This document shows, piece by piece, positions 35,865 to 45,860 of a DNA stretch of 64,000 nucleotides. The stretch is from Cyanobacteria bacterium UBA2566 (GTDB lineage Bacteria; Cyanobacteriota; Cyanobacteriia; Cyanobacteriales; Desertifilaceae): NCBI GenBank assembly GCA_002340255.1, contig DDLS01000118.1:74570-138569 (forward strand). Reading direction: 5' to 3'. Within the stretch, counting starts at the first letter, position 1. Every line of letters starts with the position of its first letter. Both the position numbers and the translations under genes were made by a program. The notes under the pieces are model-generated. The model did not search any database, was not told the origin of the DNA, and saw nothing but the letters and a program-made list of their open reading frames with translations.

Positions 35865-38564
35865 CTACCATTGTGGATTTTTCGCCAACAACGCCGTTGC
35901 CCCTGAAGCATCTATCGGGCGTGATAACCAATACCCTTGACCATAATCACAACTAAGCCTTTGAAGCAACTCAAACTGATCTCCCGTTTCAATTCCTTCG
36001 GCTACCACTGTCAACCCTAATTTATGGGCTAAAATAATGATCGTTTCAATAATTTCCCAACTCTCATGATCTAGAGCCGTCCTCTCCAAAAACGACTTAT
36101 CAATTTTCAAGGTATTCACTGGCAAATTATGTAACCGTGCCAATGAAGAATAACCTGTCCCAAAATCATCAATACTCAACTGAATTCCCGCTTCTCTAAG
36201 AGTTTTCAGTAAGTCTAAGGCTATGTCTTCATTTTCCATCAATCCACTTTCGGTGATTTCCAACTTCAAATAACGATGATCTAAATCCATTTCATCGAGT
36301 AAGGTTTGGATCTGACTCACGAGCTGGGGATTATGTAACTGCAAACTCGATAAATTCACCACCATAGTCACCTCCAAACCATGGGGAAACTTATTTTGCC
36401 ACTCTCGCAACTGATAACAGGCTGTTTTTAAAATCCAATCTCCTAAAGCCATAATCAATCCTGTTTCCTCAGCCAGAGGAATAAAATCGACTGGGGAAAC
36501 CATGCCACGGGTAGGATGATACCAGCGCACTAAGGCTTCAAATCCACTAATTCGACCGGTGCTAAAACAAACAATAGGTTGATAATAGAGACGAAAATCG
36601 CTTTGAGCTTCCAATTCCGATCCCCATTGCTCCGAGGCATAAGAAAAATGTGCAGGAGAACAATTAGAATTGTTGATCGAACCCGACCAATTTTCCTGTT
36701 GTCGCCTAGCGCGATTAATCGCTCGTCGTAGATCGAGTTCGAGTTCTAATCTTTGGATTTCTGCATGGTGGAGATTTTGGTCAAAAATAGCATAATGATT
36801 TCCCTCTTTAACCTTAGCTTGGTACATGGCAATTTCAGCATCCCTGAGCATACTTTCCGCCTGGGAATAGATATTAACGGAAACTTGTTCAAAATCAGAA
36901 TGAACGGCTGATAAAGCGACCCCGATAAAAGCAGTCATTGCTGATAAATTTTCTTCGAGTAAACCGATCGCTTCATCTGGCTCAATTGGGTTAGTGAACA
37001 ACCCCTCAGACACCGAAGTATGGGAGAGGGTTTGATAAATCGTTTGAGCCACATCGATCGCCTGGGAGGAATAGGAAAGAGCATGAACCAATACCGCAAA
37101 TGTATCCGTATCTAACCGAGCGATGGTAAATTGAGTCGGTACAGACGAGATCTCAGAACGAGGAGAAAAATGGGCAGAATGGGGAGACAAAAGGGGGTGA
37201 GGGGAATGAGCCATCGATCGCTTCAATGCCTCTTCAATGCGACTAGAGATCGCCACCTGCAACTCATTGCTTAACCGATGTCCCGAATCCGGATTAACCA
37301 CCTTAGAGCGATCGATATAAATAAAAAATACCGCAAATAAAGGCGGCTGGGATTGTTCGCGAGTACGGGAGAGTACTCCCTCCAAGCGATCCATAAACAG
37401 AGCATAATTGGGTAAACCTGTAGCTAGATCGTAAAATGCGGACTCAAATAACTGCTTTTCCTGTTCTACCAACATCGCCTTCATCTTCAATCGATCTTGA
37501 AGTGTCACTAATAACAGCGTTAAACCCAACAACACCAAAGGTGAGACAACAGGTAAAAGATAGTAAAAATGAAAAGCACTATAGCAAATACTTAGCCATA
37601 CTCCCCCCAAACCCAGCACAACAATAATTTGGTTACGGAATGACCAAAAAACAAGCGTTGCACTCAAACTTATTGCCCCTGCGAAATAGAGTAAGTTGAT
37701 CCAAACTGGATGCAAAAATGTTCCCACCTGTTGCAATCCATTATTTGATAAGGCATTACTCACCACCGCCGCATGAACATAAATGCCACTGGCTGGAGGG
37801 TTAATATCAAACGGCGTTAACACGGGATTAAACCCAGTCACATTCGCGCCTACAATCACAATTTTGTTCCGGAATTCCTTGATCGGCACTCTCCCTTCAA
37901 TGGCCTCGAACAATTCATATTGGGGCAAATGGTTCACCGATCCGGGCCAATTAATCCATAGGGGTTCAGAGCCCTGCCGATCCAACTCCAGAGGCCGATC
38001 CATCACCTCATTGGCCACTGCCACTCCAAGGGCCGGGATCTGCCCCAATTGGGGGACTACTATGCGCGTTAAGCCATCAGAATCTTGACGACTCACCACA
38101 TGCCCCATGACCACAGCCTCGGCTGCCAATTCTGGAATCGGATCTTTCTGATTCCCTTGCTTATCCCAAGATACTGGCAGTGCCACGGGAACTTGACGCA
38201 TCGCTTGAGCCAACTGTAGATCGTCGGGGGAGCGATCGTGCATTAAAATATCCAACACGACCATCCGGGGCTGACTGGGGGCTAAACGCTCTAAAAGGGT
38301 GGTATAAATTTGCCGGGGACTATCAGAGTTTTGCCGATTTTTCAGTGTCGTTTCATCAATACCCACGATGACCACTTGGCTATGCCAAGATTCTTCTCCC
38401 CGTAACTGAAACAAACCTCGATAGGCTAACTGTTCGAGTTGCTTGACCAGACCGATACCCTCTAGTCCCATTAAGACCAGTGCCGCAAAAGCACCTCCAA
38501 TCCAGCGTTGCCATCCTGGAGTTGAAGTCAAGGGGTTGATCGGGTGGTTTTGACGGTTCAGCAT
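35865..38564 (-). CDS. CHASE2-GGDEF-EAL signalling protein (probable c-di-GMP phosphodiesterase)
   Basis: The 899-residue protein has an N-terminal membrane segment, an extracytoplasmic CHASE2 sensor domain (about 40-280), three further membrane helices (about 290-355), a GGDEF domain (about 375-600) and an EAL domain (about 650-890). The GGDEF signature reads LDTDTF, so cyclase activity is unlikely. The EAL domain keeps FEALVRW, EITESG, DDFGTGYSS, LKIDK and VVAEGIE, so it should hydrolyse c-di-GMP. An insertion of about 60 residues (RSMAHSPHPLLSP, Ser/His-rich) breaks the GGDEF domain. It is transcribed alone. Confidence 0.88.
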   Translation of the reverse strand: MLNRQNHPINPLTSTPGWQRWIGGAFAALVLMGLEGIGLVKQLEQLAYRGLFQLRGEESWHSQVVIVGIDETTLKNRQNSDSPRQIYTTLLERLAPSQPRMVVLDILMHDRSPDDLQLAQAMRQVPVALPVSWDKQGNQKDPIPELAAEAVVMGHVVSRQDSDGLTRIVVPQLGQIPALGVAVANEVMDRPLELDRQGSEPLWINWPGSVNHLPQYELFEAIEGRVPIKEFRNKIVIVGANVTGFNPVLTPFDINPPASGIYVHAAVVSNALSNNGLQQVGTFLHPVWINLLYFAGAISLSATLVFWSFRNQIIVVLGLGGVWLSICYSAFHFYYLLPVVSPLVLLGLTLLLVTLQDRLKMKAMLVEQEKQLFESAFYDLATGLPNYALFMDRLEGVLSRTREQSQPPLFAVFFIYIDRSKVVNPDSGHRLSNELQVAISSRIEEALKRSMAHSPHPLLSPHSAHFSPRSEISSVPTQFTIARLDTDTFAVLVHALSYSSQAIDVAQTIYQTLSHTSVSEGLFTNPIEPDEAIGLLEENLSAMTAFIGVALSAVHSDFEQVSVNIYSQAESMLRDAEIAMYQAKVKEGNHYAIFDQNLHHAEIQRLELELDLRRAINRARRQQENWSGSINNSNCSPAHFSYASEQWGSELEAQSDFRLYYQPIVCFSTGRISGFEALVRWYHPTRGMVSPVDFIPLAEETGLIMALGDWILKTACYQLREWQNKFPHGLEVTMVVNLSSLQLHNPQLVSQIQTLLDEMDLDHRYLKLEITESGLMENEDIALDLLKTLREAGIQLSIDDFGTGYSSLARLHNLPVNTLKIDKSFLERTALDHESWEIIETIIILAHKLGLTVVAEGIETGDQFELLQRLSCDYGQGYWLSRPIDASGATALLAKNPQW

Positions 38565-39011
38565 TTTTGGCTCAATTGAGAGGGGTTGATAACACCGTTT
38601 GACCCTGGAGGTGAGTGGTCATCCTCCCAAAAGTCTGTGGGCAACTTTTAGAGGCAGGCAAGTGTGTCCGGAAAACAATCAAGAGATGGAAAAGGCATTT
38701 TTCAAACAACACCTTTGTGCCCAAAGTCAGCCATGGAAGAATGACTCTTCTGTTAGATTAACGCGATTCCCTAGGGCTAATCGGGATAAAGAATGGCTTA
38801 GGGGATTGAATAATGCGTTTCTCCTGATGGAAATAGTCAGAAATTTGTTGCAGTCCGAAGATACTTAGTTTGGGTAATCGATGCTCCCTTGGGACTGTAT
38901 AGCGCTGGGCGGTAGAGAGTAGGGAATAGGGAATGGGGAATAGGGAAAACCCTTGTAAGCGACTGCCGACTGCCGACTCCCTATTCCCTACTGTACTCCA
39001 AGGCTAGGAAT
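38565..39011. other. 447-bp intergenic region with inverted heptamer repeats
   Basis: This gap is upstream of the CHASE2 gene, so its promoter must be in the 38565-38880 part. I see no clear -10/-35 pair there. The other part holds GCGC bases at 38890, TAGGGAA-type heptamers (about 38912-38947), a GACTGCC tandem repeat (about 38961-38976) and the inverse CCCTATT heptamers. AGTAGGGAATAGGGA (38918-38932) and TCCCTATTCCCTACT (38978-38992) are a perfect 15-bp inverted repeat. The open frame at 38599-38868 starts with TTG and looks random. Confidence 0.7.
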
Positions 39012-40055
39012 TTAAGGATTAACCTGATAGGGCGATCTCACTTCAGGTGCTTGACCGGTTTTGACTAAGCCTTGATAGATGAGGGCTGTCACTTCTGCAC
39101 GGGTCGCCGGTCGGTTGGGATGGAGTTGCCTAATCTGGGGATAATTGATCGCCATCTGATGTTGAGTGGCGATCGCTACTTTTTCTAAGGCATAATCGGC
39201 GATTTCTTCTCGGTCTTCATAGCTCTCTAACATTTGGACGATATCTACCTCTGGTACTTCTGGTAATAAATTAGCCAAGCTCACCAGTACTTCAACTCTC
39301 AAAATCGGCTCTTCTGGGTGAAACCTATCCTCTGGATAACCCCCCATAAGCTGGGGAATAGTCGTCGCTACATATTGAATGGCACTATAGGCCCAAAAAT
39401 CTTGGGGCACATCTTGAAAAAGGACGCGCTTTCGTACCTGAGGCAGATCAAAGCTTTTCTGGAGCAGACTGGCAAATTCGGCGCGGGTGACTGGGGTATC
39501 TGGGCGGAATGTACCATCAGGAAACCCAGATATCAGATTACGCTCAACTAGGGCCACAATAAAGTCTTGGGCCCAATAGTTGACGGGAATGTCGGTAAAA
39601 GAAGTCTGTACTGGGGATGACTTAAGAACTCGACTAAAGCGCATTTGTCCCATTTCCCCATTCTGACGATAAAACAGATACAATTCCCCATCGGGGTTAA
39701 TCTGGTAGCGATCGACTTGCCCTAATCGCTCTAAAAACTGGTCTTCTTGGTCAGACAGGTTGCCACAGGCTTTAAACGTGCGTCCAAACGGGTCGGCCAT
39801 CATGAGGCGTTCGCCGTCTATTTGGTAACTAGAAAAATAATCATTACATCCCCCAAATCCACTTACCTTGCCTTCTTTGAACATCAAGGTAATCGGACGT
39901 TGAGAAAGGGGGCGTTGAGTCGTATTCCCTTGAGTCCAATCGATCCATTGCCAAGCAGTGGTTTCTAGGGATGGGGAGAATTGGGCAATATGCAGACCGG
40001 GGCTTGTGGCCCATACCATTAGGGTCGCGATCGGCATGACAGGAAATAGAGACAT
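39012..40055 (-). CDS. META (HslJ-like) and SLH-domain envelope protein
   Basis: The 347-residue protein starts with a hydrophobic segment that may be a signal peptide. A META domain follows (about 30-145; VSGFGGCNDYFSSYQIDG is the family signature). Then come three S-layer homology units (FTDIPVNYWAQDFI...GFPDGTFRPD; FQDVPQDFWAYSAI...GGYPEDRFHPEEP; and a third ending RPATRAEVTALIY). SLH units bind cell-wall polymers, so the protein should sit in the periplasm or on the wall. Its ATG lies only 2 bp after the stop of the preceding signalling gene, showing it is the last gene of that operon. Confidence 0.85.
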   Translation of the reverse strand: MSLFPVMPIATLMVWATSPGLHIAQFSPSLETTAWQWIDWTQGNTTQRPLSQRPITLMFKEGKVSGFGGCNDYFSSYQIDGERLMMADPFGRTFKACGNLSDQEDQFLERLGQVDRYQINPDGELYLFYRQNGEMGQMRFSRVLKSSPVQTSFTDIPVNYWAQDFIVALVERNLISGFPDGTFRPDTPVTRAEFASLLQKSFDLPQVRKRVLFQDVPQDFWAYSAIQYVATTIPQLMGGYPEDRFHPEEPILRVEVLVSLANLLPEVPEVDIVQMLESYEDREEIADYALEKVAIATQHQMAINYPQIRQLHPNRPATRAEVTALIYQGLVKTGQAPEVRSPYQVNP

Positions 40056-40057
40056 AA

Positions 40058-41710
40058 TTAGAACCGTTGCAGTAAACGCCTTTTGAGCGCTTTGATATCA
40101 TAGGACTGTTGATATTGGATTAAATCACAGTTATGGCGCTGTAAAAACCGTTGTTGTTCTTGGGTGGCAATTTCAGGGGCGATCGCCTTCAATTTCCAGT
40201 TATGGCACAGTTGAATCATGGCTTTAATCAGAGGTTGATTTTGCTGAAGGTGTTGCATGGCGCTACCATCAAGTTTGAGAGCATCGACGGCAAGAGAGTC
40301 TAACTGATTGAGAAATTGGTTTTTTTGACCTAGATCTTTCAGGGTAATTGAGATTCCCTTCTGCTTCGCTAATCTCAAGGTAGCCGCCATTTGGTTTTGA
40401 TTTTGAGCGACCAATAGGGTACTGGCAGCAAATTCTAAATCTAGACGTGAAGTGGGGAAACCATGGGTTTGACAGGTGCGATCGATAGTTGCGAGTAGGT
40501 CTTCATTAAAAAGCTGTTCAGACACCTGAATGACCACGCGTAGGGGTTGTTTCCTGTTTTGGATGGTTTTGATTTGTTGACAGGCTTGGTCTAAAATCCA
40601 TTGGTCTAACACCAAGTTTAATCCGCAAACTGTGATTAATTGGGACAATTTGTTTTCAGGAATACCCCCCATCAGGGGATGTTCCCAGTGCAAGAGCGCA
40701 ACGACGGAAACACAGTGGCGTTTCTTAATCTCGATTCTGGGTTGGTAGCGGATTTGAAAGCGGTTGGCACTCCAAGCTTGATAGAATTCTTCTTCGAGTT
40801 TTAGGTCTCTGGTTTGGTCGAGACCAAATAAGGGCGCAACGTAGATACGATAATGATTACCGCCCATACTTTTCACGTTACCGAGGGCGATACTCGCTTG
40901 CCGTTGCAGTTCGTCAAAATTGGTGGCTAAGGGATAGAAACCGATCCCCATGCTGGCGGTCACGATCGCCCGATGATAGCCGATGATCGCCGGTTCATTA
41001 ATCACCTCTAAAATCTCTTGAGCGCGCTCCGTCGCCACACTTTGATCGGCTACTGGGGGTAACATCACGGCAAATTGCCCCCCGTTCCCTTTAGCTACCT
41101 GACCTCCCAAAGGCTGGATCAACTGGGTGAGGCGTTGGGCGATTACTTTTAAGATCTGCTCGCCTTGACGATGACCCATGGCTTCCTGAATACGCTCTAA
41201 GCGATCTAATCCAATTAACATCAAGGGAACCAGGGAACGAGTCAGATCGCTTTGGGCTACTGCTTGAGTAAAAAACCCTTCCGGTTGGCTAAACGCACTG
41301 ATTTGAGGCAGTCCGGTGAGCGGATCGTACTGTTCCAGTTGGGCAGAGCGGGATAAACGAGCGGCGATCGCCTCTAGCAGTTCATCAGGGGTAAAGGGTT
41401 TGATCAGATAATCATCAGCTCCTAAATTCATGCCCGTCCGCAGGTCTTGTCGTTCACCTTTGGCAGTCAGAAAGACAAAGGGAGTGGTTGCCGTCGCCGG
41501 ATTTTGGCGTAAGGCATTTAAGACTCCATACCCATCAAGTTCAGGCATCATTACATCGCAGAGAATTAAGTCTACTCGATGGGCAAAAGCCAGTGCTAGA
41601 CCGATACGACCATTCTCAGCACTCAAGGTTTCAAAGTCCTCAGCTTCGAGAAATTCGACCACATTACTGATAATTTCTGGATTATCTTCAATTACGAGAA
41701 TGCAAACCAT
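40058..41710 (-). CDS. Response regulator with degenerate GGDEF and EAL domains
   Basis: The 550-residue protein has a receiver domain (1-120; phospho-acceptor Asp in ILCDVMMPE, conserved Lys in FLTAKG), a GGDEF-like domain (about 130-290; GNGGQF in place of GGDEF) and an EAL-like domain (about 300-540). In the latter the EAL triplet reads VAL (VVALLHWEHP) and DDFG reads LKDLG, so both catalytic activities are almost certainly lost. It may be a phosphorylation-controlled scaffold or c-di-GMP-binding protein. It is the fifth of six genes in the operon, after a repeat-filled gap of 114 bp. Confidence 0.87.
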   Translation of the reverse strand: MVCILVIEDNPEIISNVVEFLEAEDFETLSAENGRIGLALAFAHRVDLILCDVMMPELDGYGVLNALRQNPATATTPFVFLTAKGERQDLRTGMNLGADDYLIKPFTPDELLEAIAARLSRSAQLEQYDPLTGLPQISAFSQPEGFFTQAVAQSDLTRSLVPLMLIGLDRLERIQEAMGHRQGEQILKVIAQRLTQLIQPLGGQVAKGNGGQFAVMLPPVADQSVATERAQEILEVINEPAIIGYHRAIVTASMGIGFYPLATNFDELQRQASIALGNVKSMGGNHYRIYVAPLFGLDQTRDLKLEEEFYQAWSANRFQIRYQPRIEIKKRHCVSVVALLHWEHPLMGGIPENKLSQLITVCGLNLVLDQWILDQACQQIKTIQNRKQPLRVVIQVSEQLFNEDLLATIDRTCQTHGFPTSRLDLEFAASTLLVAQNQNQMAATLRLAKQKGISITLKDLGQKNQFLNQLDSLAVDALKLDGSAMQHLQQNQPLIKAMIQLCHNWKLKAIAPEIATQEQQRFLQRHNCDLIQYQQSYDIKALKRRLLQRF

Positions 41711-41721
41711 TTCAATTCAAA

Positions 41722-41786
41722 ATAGGGAATGGGGAATGGGGAATGGGGCATAGGGAATGGGGCATAGGGAATGGGGCATAGGGAAT
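41722..41786. repeat. Tandem repeat of GGGGCATAGGGAAT-type heptamers
   Basis: GGGGAAT units are followed by three 14-bp copies made of GGGGCAT and AGGGAAT. They lie between two signalling genes, in the 5' leader of the degenerate GGDEF-EAL gene. Confidence 0.85.
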
Positions 41787-41824
41787 CTCCGCGTCTCCCC
41801 ATCCTCCGCACCCTCTCCATCCCT

Positions 41825-42919
41825 CTATGAACCGGTGGGTAAGGTAATAGTAATTCGGGTTTCCTCGTCGGGGATACTGGTAATACTTAAATCACCTTGA
41901 TGAATTTGGGCGATCTGTTTGGCGATCTCCAGTCCTAAGCCTGAGCCTTGTTGCTCATAGAGTTTACGATTAAATTGCATATAGGCTCCAATTTGCTCGA
42001 TTTGCTCTGGAATCATTCCCCGTCCTGAGTTAATTACGCTTAAGATGAGCTGGTTATCTTTTACCTTTGTCATTACCTGAACTGGGGTTCCAGATGGAGA
42101 AAATTTAAAGGCGTTATCAATGACTTCTTGTACCAGTTTCTGTAATCGAGACGCTTCTATCTGGACGGAACTATCTTCTAACTCATATTTAAGATCGGTC
42201 GTGCGCTCAAATTGGTCTGCTTTTAAGATAATCACTTCTTCAACTGTATCTCGAATTGAGGCAGTAGATTGGGATCGCCATTGGTTGAGGCGATCGCTAT
42301 TTTTGCTAGTCAATTCCAACTCAGCGTACAAAAGAAAATTCTGAATCAAGCCGTGTAATCTTTTTCCCGATACTAGAATCTGCTCGGCCATCTCGCGGAT
42401 CTCTTCGGGTTTTAAGTCTTCTGCTTCATAACTCATCAGTTCCGCAAACCCCATAATTCCATTCAGAGGAGTGCGTAATTCATGGGGAAGCGATCGGGTA
42501 ATACTCTCGCGCAACTCATCCAATCTTCCTTCAGACGCTTGTTTAATCAGGGCTTGTTTATCTAAACGACTGTTAATCGCTTTGAGTAATTGATCGGGTA
42601 AACAGGGTTTGGTTAAATAATCATCCGCCCCTAACTCCATCCCTGAGCGGACATCATTTTTTTCTGCTTTTGCTGTTAAAAAAATAAAGGGAATCATCGC
42701 CGTTTTCGGATCGGCGCGTAATTGCTCTAATACTCCATAACCATCCAATTGGGGCATCATCACATCACAGAGAATCAGATCGGGGATTTCGGCTTTAGCG
42801 ATCTCTACTCCAATACAGCCATTTTCTGCTCCTAGCCCTTCAAAATCCTCCGCATCCAAGAGATCGAGAATATTTTCGCGAATCATTTCCTCATCTTCAA
42901 TCACTAATACTTTAACCAT
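41825..42919 (-). CDS. Receiver-histidine kinase hybrid (N-terminal receiver)
   Basis: The 364-residue protein has a receiver domain first (Asp in ILCDVMMPQ, Lys in FLTAKA) and then a histidine kinase (H in LPHELRTPLNG, N box VIDNAFKF, G boxes in NSGRGMIPE and GSGLGLEIAKQ). It has no membrane segment. This inverted hybrid order suggests that phosphorylation of the receiver controls the kinase. AAAGGAG lies 9 bp before the ATG. It is the fourth gene of the operon, 44 bp after the GGDEF-EAL protein. Confidence 0.88.
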   Translation of the reverse strand: MVKVLVIEDEEMIRENILDLLDAEDFEGLGAENGCIGVEIAKAEIPDLILCDVMMPQLDGYGVLEQLRADPKTAMIPFIFLTAKAEKNDVRSGMELGADDYLTKPCLPDQLLKAINSRLDKQALIKQASEGRLDELRESITRSLPHELRTPLNGIMGFAELMSYEAEDLKPEEIREMAEQILVSGKRLHGLIQNFLLYAELELTSKNSDRLNQWRSQSTASIRDTVEEVIILKADQFERTTDLKYELEDSSVQIEASRLQKLVQEVIDNAFKFSPSGTPVQVMTKVKDNQLILSVINSGRGMIPEQIEQIGAYMQFNRKLYEQQGSGLGLEIAKQIAQIHQGDLSITSIPDEETRITITLPTGS

Positions 42920-42963
42920 CCGGATTATCTCCTTTCACACTCCAGTTTTTTTCTAGTTTACTC

Positions 42964-44733
42964 TCAATCTTTGATATATTTATCCCAATCTTTACCTCGC
43001 TTTTCCAGCAGTAACTTGGGGAGTCTTTTTTCTGGGTTCAAGATTTGTGCTTCAAATTCCTCCTTCCCTAGGGGCTGACTGAAATAATAGCCTTGAATGA
43101 TTTCGCAGTTTTGAGCCTGTAAAAATCTCACTTCCGGTTCTGTTTCCACTCCTTCAGCTACGACTTGCAAATCCAGGGAATGTGACATTTTGATAATCGC
43201 TGCTACCAGGGATTGTTGTTTCATATTCATTTCAATTCTTTTAATAAAACAACGGTCTATTTTTAAGGTATCAAAAGGAAAATCCTTCAGATATTCTAGA
43301 GACGAGTATCCGGTGCCAAAATCATCTAAGGCGAGTTTAACCCCAATAGACTTGAGGGAATTTAAGATTTTCAATGCTTCTAGTTTCTGTTCAACTAAGG
43401 CATTTTCTGTTAATTCTAATTCTAGAGTGCCTGGGATATAGCCCATTGAGATCAAAGTATCTAAAAGCCATTGGCGCAAGGGAATGTGGGTAAGTTGGCG
43501 GGGAGATAAATTAACGCTCACTTGAAAGTTGGGGTTGAATTGCTGCCAGTTTTTCCCTTGTTTACAGGCTTGCACCAGTACCCATTTACCGATCGCATCA
43601 ATCAATCCTGTTTCTTCAGCGATGGGAATAAATTTAGCCGGAGAAATCCATCCCCGCTCTGGGTGTTGCCAGCGAATGAGGGCTTCTGCACCAATCACAT
43701 TACCGGTGTGCAAGCTGACTTGGGGTTGATAATGGACATCAAGTTCTTGGCGCTCTAGGGCGTATCGTAGATCGGCTTCTAGGTTTAGGCGATCGCTCGA
43801 ACCGACGTAAAAGGTGGGAATATAGAATTGATATTTATTACCTCCCTGTTCCCTGGCTTGATTAAGGGCACGACTGGCATTTTGGATGAGAGGATTGATA
43901 TCTTGCCCATCCCTGGGATAATAAGTGATACCAATACTGGCGGTCATAACCAGATTTTCCTCCTCGATCGCAAAGGGTTGAGAGAGCTGTTCGAGCAGAG
44001 TTTGCATCTGTGCCATCACTTGATGCCGGGAGAGGTGTTCCCCTAAAATGGCTACAAATACATCATCACTCAGGCGAGCGAGAATCGTTGAAGTTGAGGG
44101 ATCGAAACTCTCCCAGATGCGTTGAGCCGCAACTTGCAGGAGGCGATCTCCCACATCATAACCGAGGGTATGATTAATCCGCTCAAACCGATCTAAACCG
44201 ATACATAACACTGGGATCAGTTGCTCTTGCCCAGCAACAAGGGTGGAGCTATTTTGCACCAAGGTTTGGAAGAGATCCCGTAAACGGGTACGGTTGGGAA
44301 GATGGGTTAACAAGTCTTCCGAGGCTTGACGCTGAAGTTCTTGTAAATAGTGGGCATTCAGACTCGCCTTTTTATCCAACCGGGCAGCAACAGCCCTGAG
44401 AATTTCATTGGGCAGACACGGTTTCATTAAATAATCATCCGCCCCTAGCTCCATTCCATAACGAAAATCTAGGCGATCTCCTTTTGCCGTTAAGAAAATA
44501 AATGGAATATGGGAAAGAGCTGGATTTTCTTGTAGTGTCGTTAATACCGCATAACCTGTTAACTCCGGCATCATCACATCGCATAAAATCAAATCAGGTA
44601 TCGCGTTTTGGGCGATCTTCAACCCTTCGCGACCATTTTCTGCACCCAGGACTTCATATCCTTCTGATTCCAACAATTCAAGAACATTTTCCCGAATTGC
44701 TTCATCATCTTCAATGACCAGAATTTTTGCCAT
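42964..44733 (-). CDS. Response regulator with GGDEF-EAL output (probable c-di-GMP phosphodiesterase)
   Basis: The 589-residue protein has a receiver domain (Asp in ILCDVMMPE), a GGDEF domain with the signature changed to LSDDVF, and an intact EAL domain (GAEALIRWQHP, NLSPRQL, ELTENAL, DDFGTGYSSLEYL, LKIDR, VVAEGVE). It should act as a phosphorylation-regulated phosphodiesterase, with the GGDEF part possibly binding GTP. Its start overlaps the end of the upstream receiver-kinase gene by 23 bp, so the two are translationally coupled. The downstream homologue at 40058 looks like a decayed paralogue of this gene. Confidence 0.88.
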   Translation of the reverse strand: MAKILVIEDDEAIRENVLELLESEGYEVLGAENGREGLKIAQNAIPDLILCDVMMPELTGYAVLTTLQENPALSHIPFIFLTAKGDRLDFRYGMELGADDYLMKPCLPNEILRAVAARLDKKASLNAHYLQELQRQASEDLLTHLPNRTRLRDLFQTLVQNSSTLVAGQEQLIPVLCIGLDRFERINHTLGYDVGDRLLQVAAQRIWESFDPSTSTILARLSDDVFVAILGEHLSRHQVMAQMQTLLEQLSQPFAIEEENLVMTASIGITYYPRDGQDINPLIQNASRALNQAREQGGNKYQFYIPTFYVGSSDRLNLEADLRYALERQELDVHYQPQVSLHTGNVIGAEALIRWQHPERGWISPAKFIPIAEETGLIDAIGKWVLVQACKQGKNWQQFNPNFQVSVNLSPRQLTHIPLRQWLLDTLISMGYIPGTLELELTENALVEQKLEALKILNSLKSIGVKLALDDFGTGYSSLEYLKDFPFDTLKIDRCFIKRIEMNMKQQSLVAAIIKMSHSLDLQVVAEGVETEPEVRFLQAQNCEIIQGYYFSQPLGKEEFEAQILNPEKRLPKLLLEKRGKDWDKYIKD

Positions 44734-45847
44734 AGTCAGTCTCTGATAAGTTTAAAGGTAAAACCACGGTGAACGTGCTACCGACTCCCACCTCACTTTC
44801 TACTGTAATCTCTCCCTGCTGTAAATCAACAGCCCGCTTAACAATTGCTAATCCTAACCCCGTTCCGGGGATATTTTCCACCTCACTACCGCGATAGAAA
44901 GATTTGAATAAGTGTTCTTGCTCGGACAGACTAATCCCCATCCCCCGATCTTCTACTTTTAAGATCAAGTTTTTATCCTCATTTGCCAACTCGATGATTG
45001 CATGAGAACCTTTTGGTGAATAGTTCACCGCATTTGAGAGTAAATTATAAACAATATGTCCCATTAATTCTGGATCTAAATAAACTTTATGAGTATGGAG
45101 AGCATCCGTTTTGAATTCAATCTCTATGTTGGTTTTAGAGGCGGTTTGAATTTCCTCAATCATTTGGGTACATAGAGTTTGAATATCTAGCCCTTTGGGT
45201 TTAGGATTTAATGGTTCAGGATCTGCCTGCCCAATAACTAAGATATCTTCGAGAATGTGAGTCATACGCTGCACACCAGACTTGATCCGATCGAAATGAA
45301 TTTGTTTTTTATCTTCTGTCCATTTATGACTATATTTTTCTAATAATCCTGCCGAAAATAAAATCGTTGCTAAAGGAGTACGAAACTCATGGGAAACCAT
45401 CGTAATAAACCGAGATTTTAAGTCTACTAACTCTCGCTCTTTGGATAGATTTTTTTCCATTTTGATTTCTACCTGAGCGCGAGCCAGGGCAATATCTAAA
45501 GTGGTATTTAAGTCGCGCTCTTCAAAGGGTTTGACGATATAGCCAAAGGGGTTGGTTTTCTTCGCTCTCTCTAGGGTTTTCGGATCGGTATGAGAGGTTA
45601 AGTAAACCACAGGTGTTTTAAATTCATGGATGATTTTTTCTCCAGCTTCTATGCCATCCATTTCCTCTTTCAGTACAATATCCATTAATACTAAATCTGG
45701 CTTAACTTCTAGCATTTTTTCTAAGGCTTTTTCCCCCGAGTTGACTATTCCGACGACTACATATCCCATCCGCTGCAAGCTATTGCAGATATCCATGGCA
45801 ATAATCCGCTCATCTTCAACGACTAATATTTTTATCAAATTCATCAT
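44711..45847 (-). CDS. Receiver-histidine kinase hybrid (N-terminal receiver)
   Basis: The 378-residue protein has a receiver domain (Asp in LVLMDIVLKEEMDGIEA) and a histidine kinase (H in MVSHEFRTPLATI; N box LLSNAVNYS; G boxes EDRGMGIS and GTGLGLAIVKRAV). It has no membrane segment. I chose the ATG at 45847, because AAAGG precedes it by 9 bp; the frame also has a TTG eight codons earlier. It starts 13 bp after the PAS kinase gene and overlaps the next gene by 23 bp. It is the second gene of the operon. Confidence 0.87.
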   Translation of the reverse strand: MMNLIKILVVEDERIIAMDICNSLQRMGYVVVGIVNSGEKALEKMLEVKPDLVLMDIVLKEEMDGIEAGEKIIHEFKTPVVYLTSHTDPKTLERAKKTNPFGYIVKPFEERDLNTTLDIALARAQVEIKMEKNLSKERELVDLKSRFITMVSHEFRTPLATILFSAGLLEKYSHKWTEDKKQIHFDRIKSGVQRMTHILEDILVIGQADPEPLNPKPKGLDIQTLCTQMIEEIQTASKTNIEIEFKTDALHTHKVYLDPELMGHIVYNLLSNAVNYSPKGSHAIIELANEDKNLILKVEDRGMGISLSEQEHLFKSFYRGSEVENIPGTGLGLAIVKRAVDLQQGEITVESEVGVGSTFTVVLPLNLSETDYGKNSGH

Positions 45848-45860
45848 TTTGATCTGCCTT

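Noticed and set aside
38599..38868. 89-codon open frame on the + strand upstream of the CHASE2 gene
   Set aside because: It starts with TTG, has no ribosome binding site and its composition looks like random intergenic translation.
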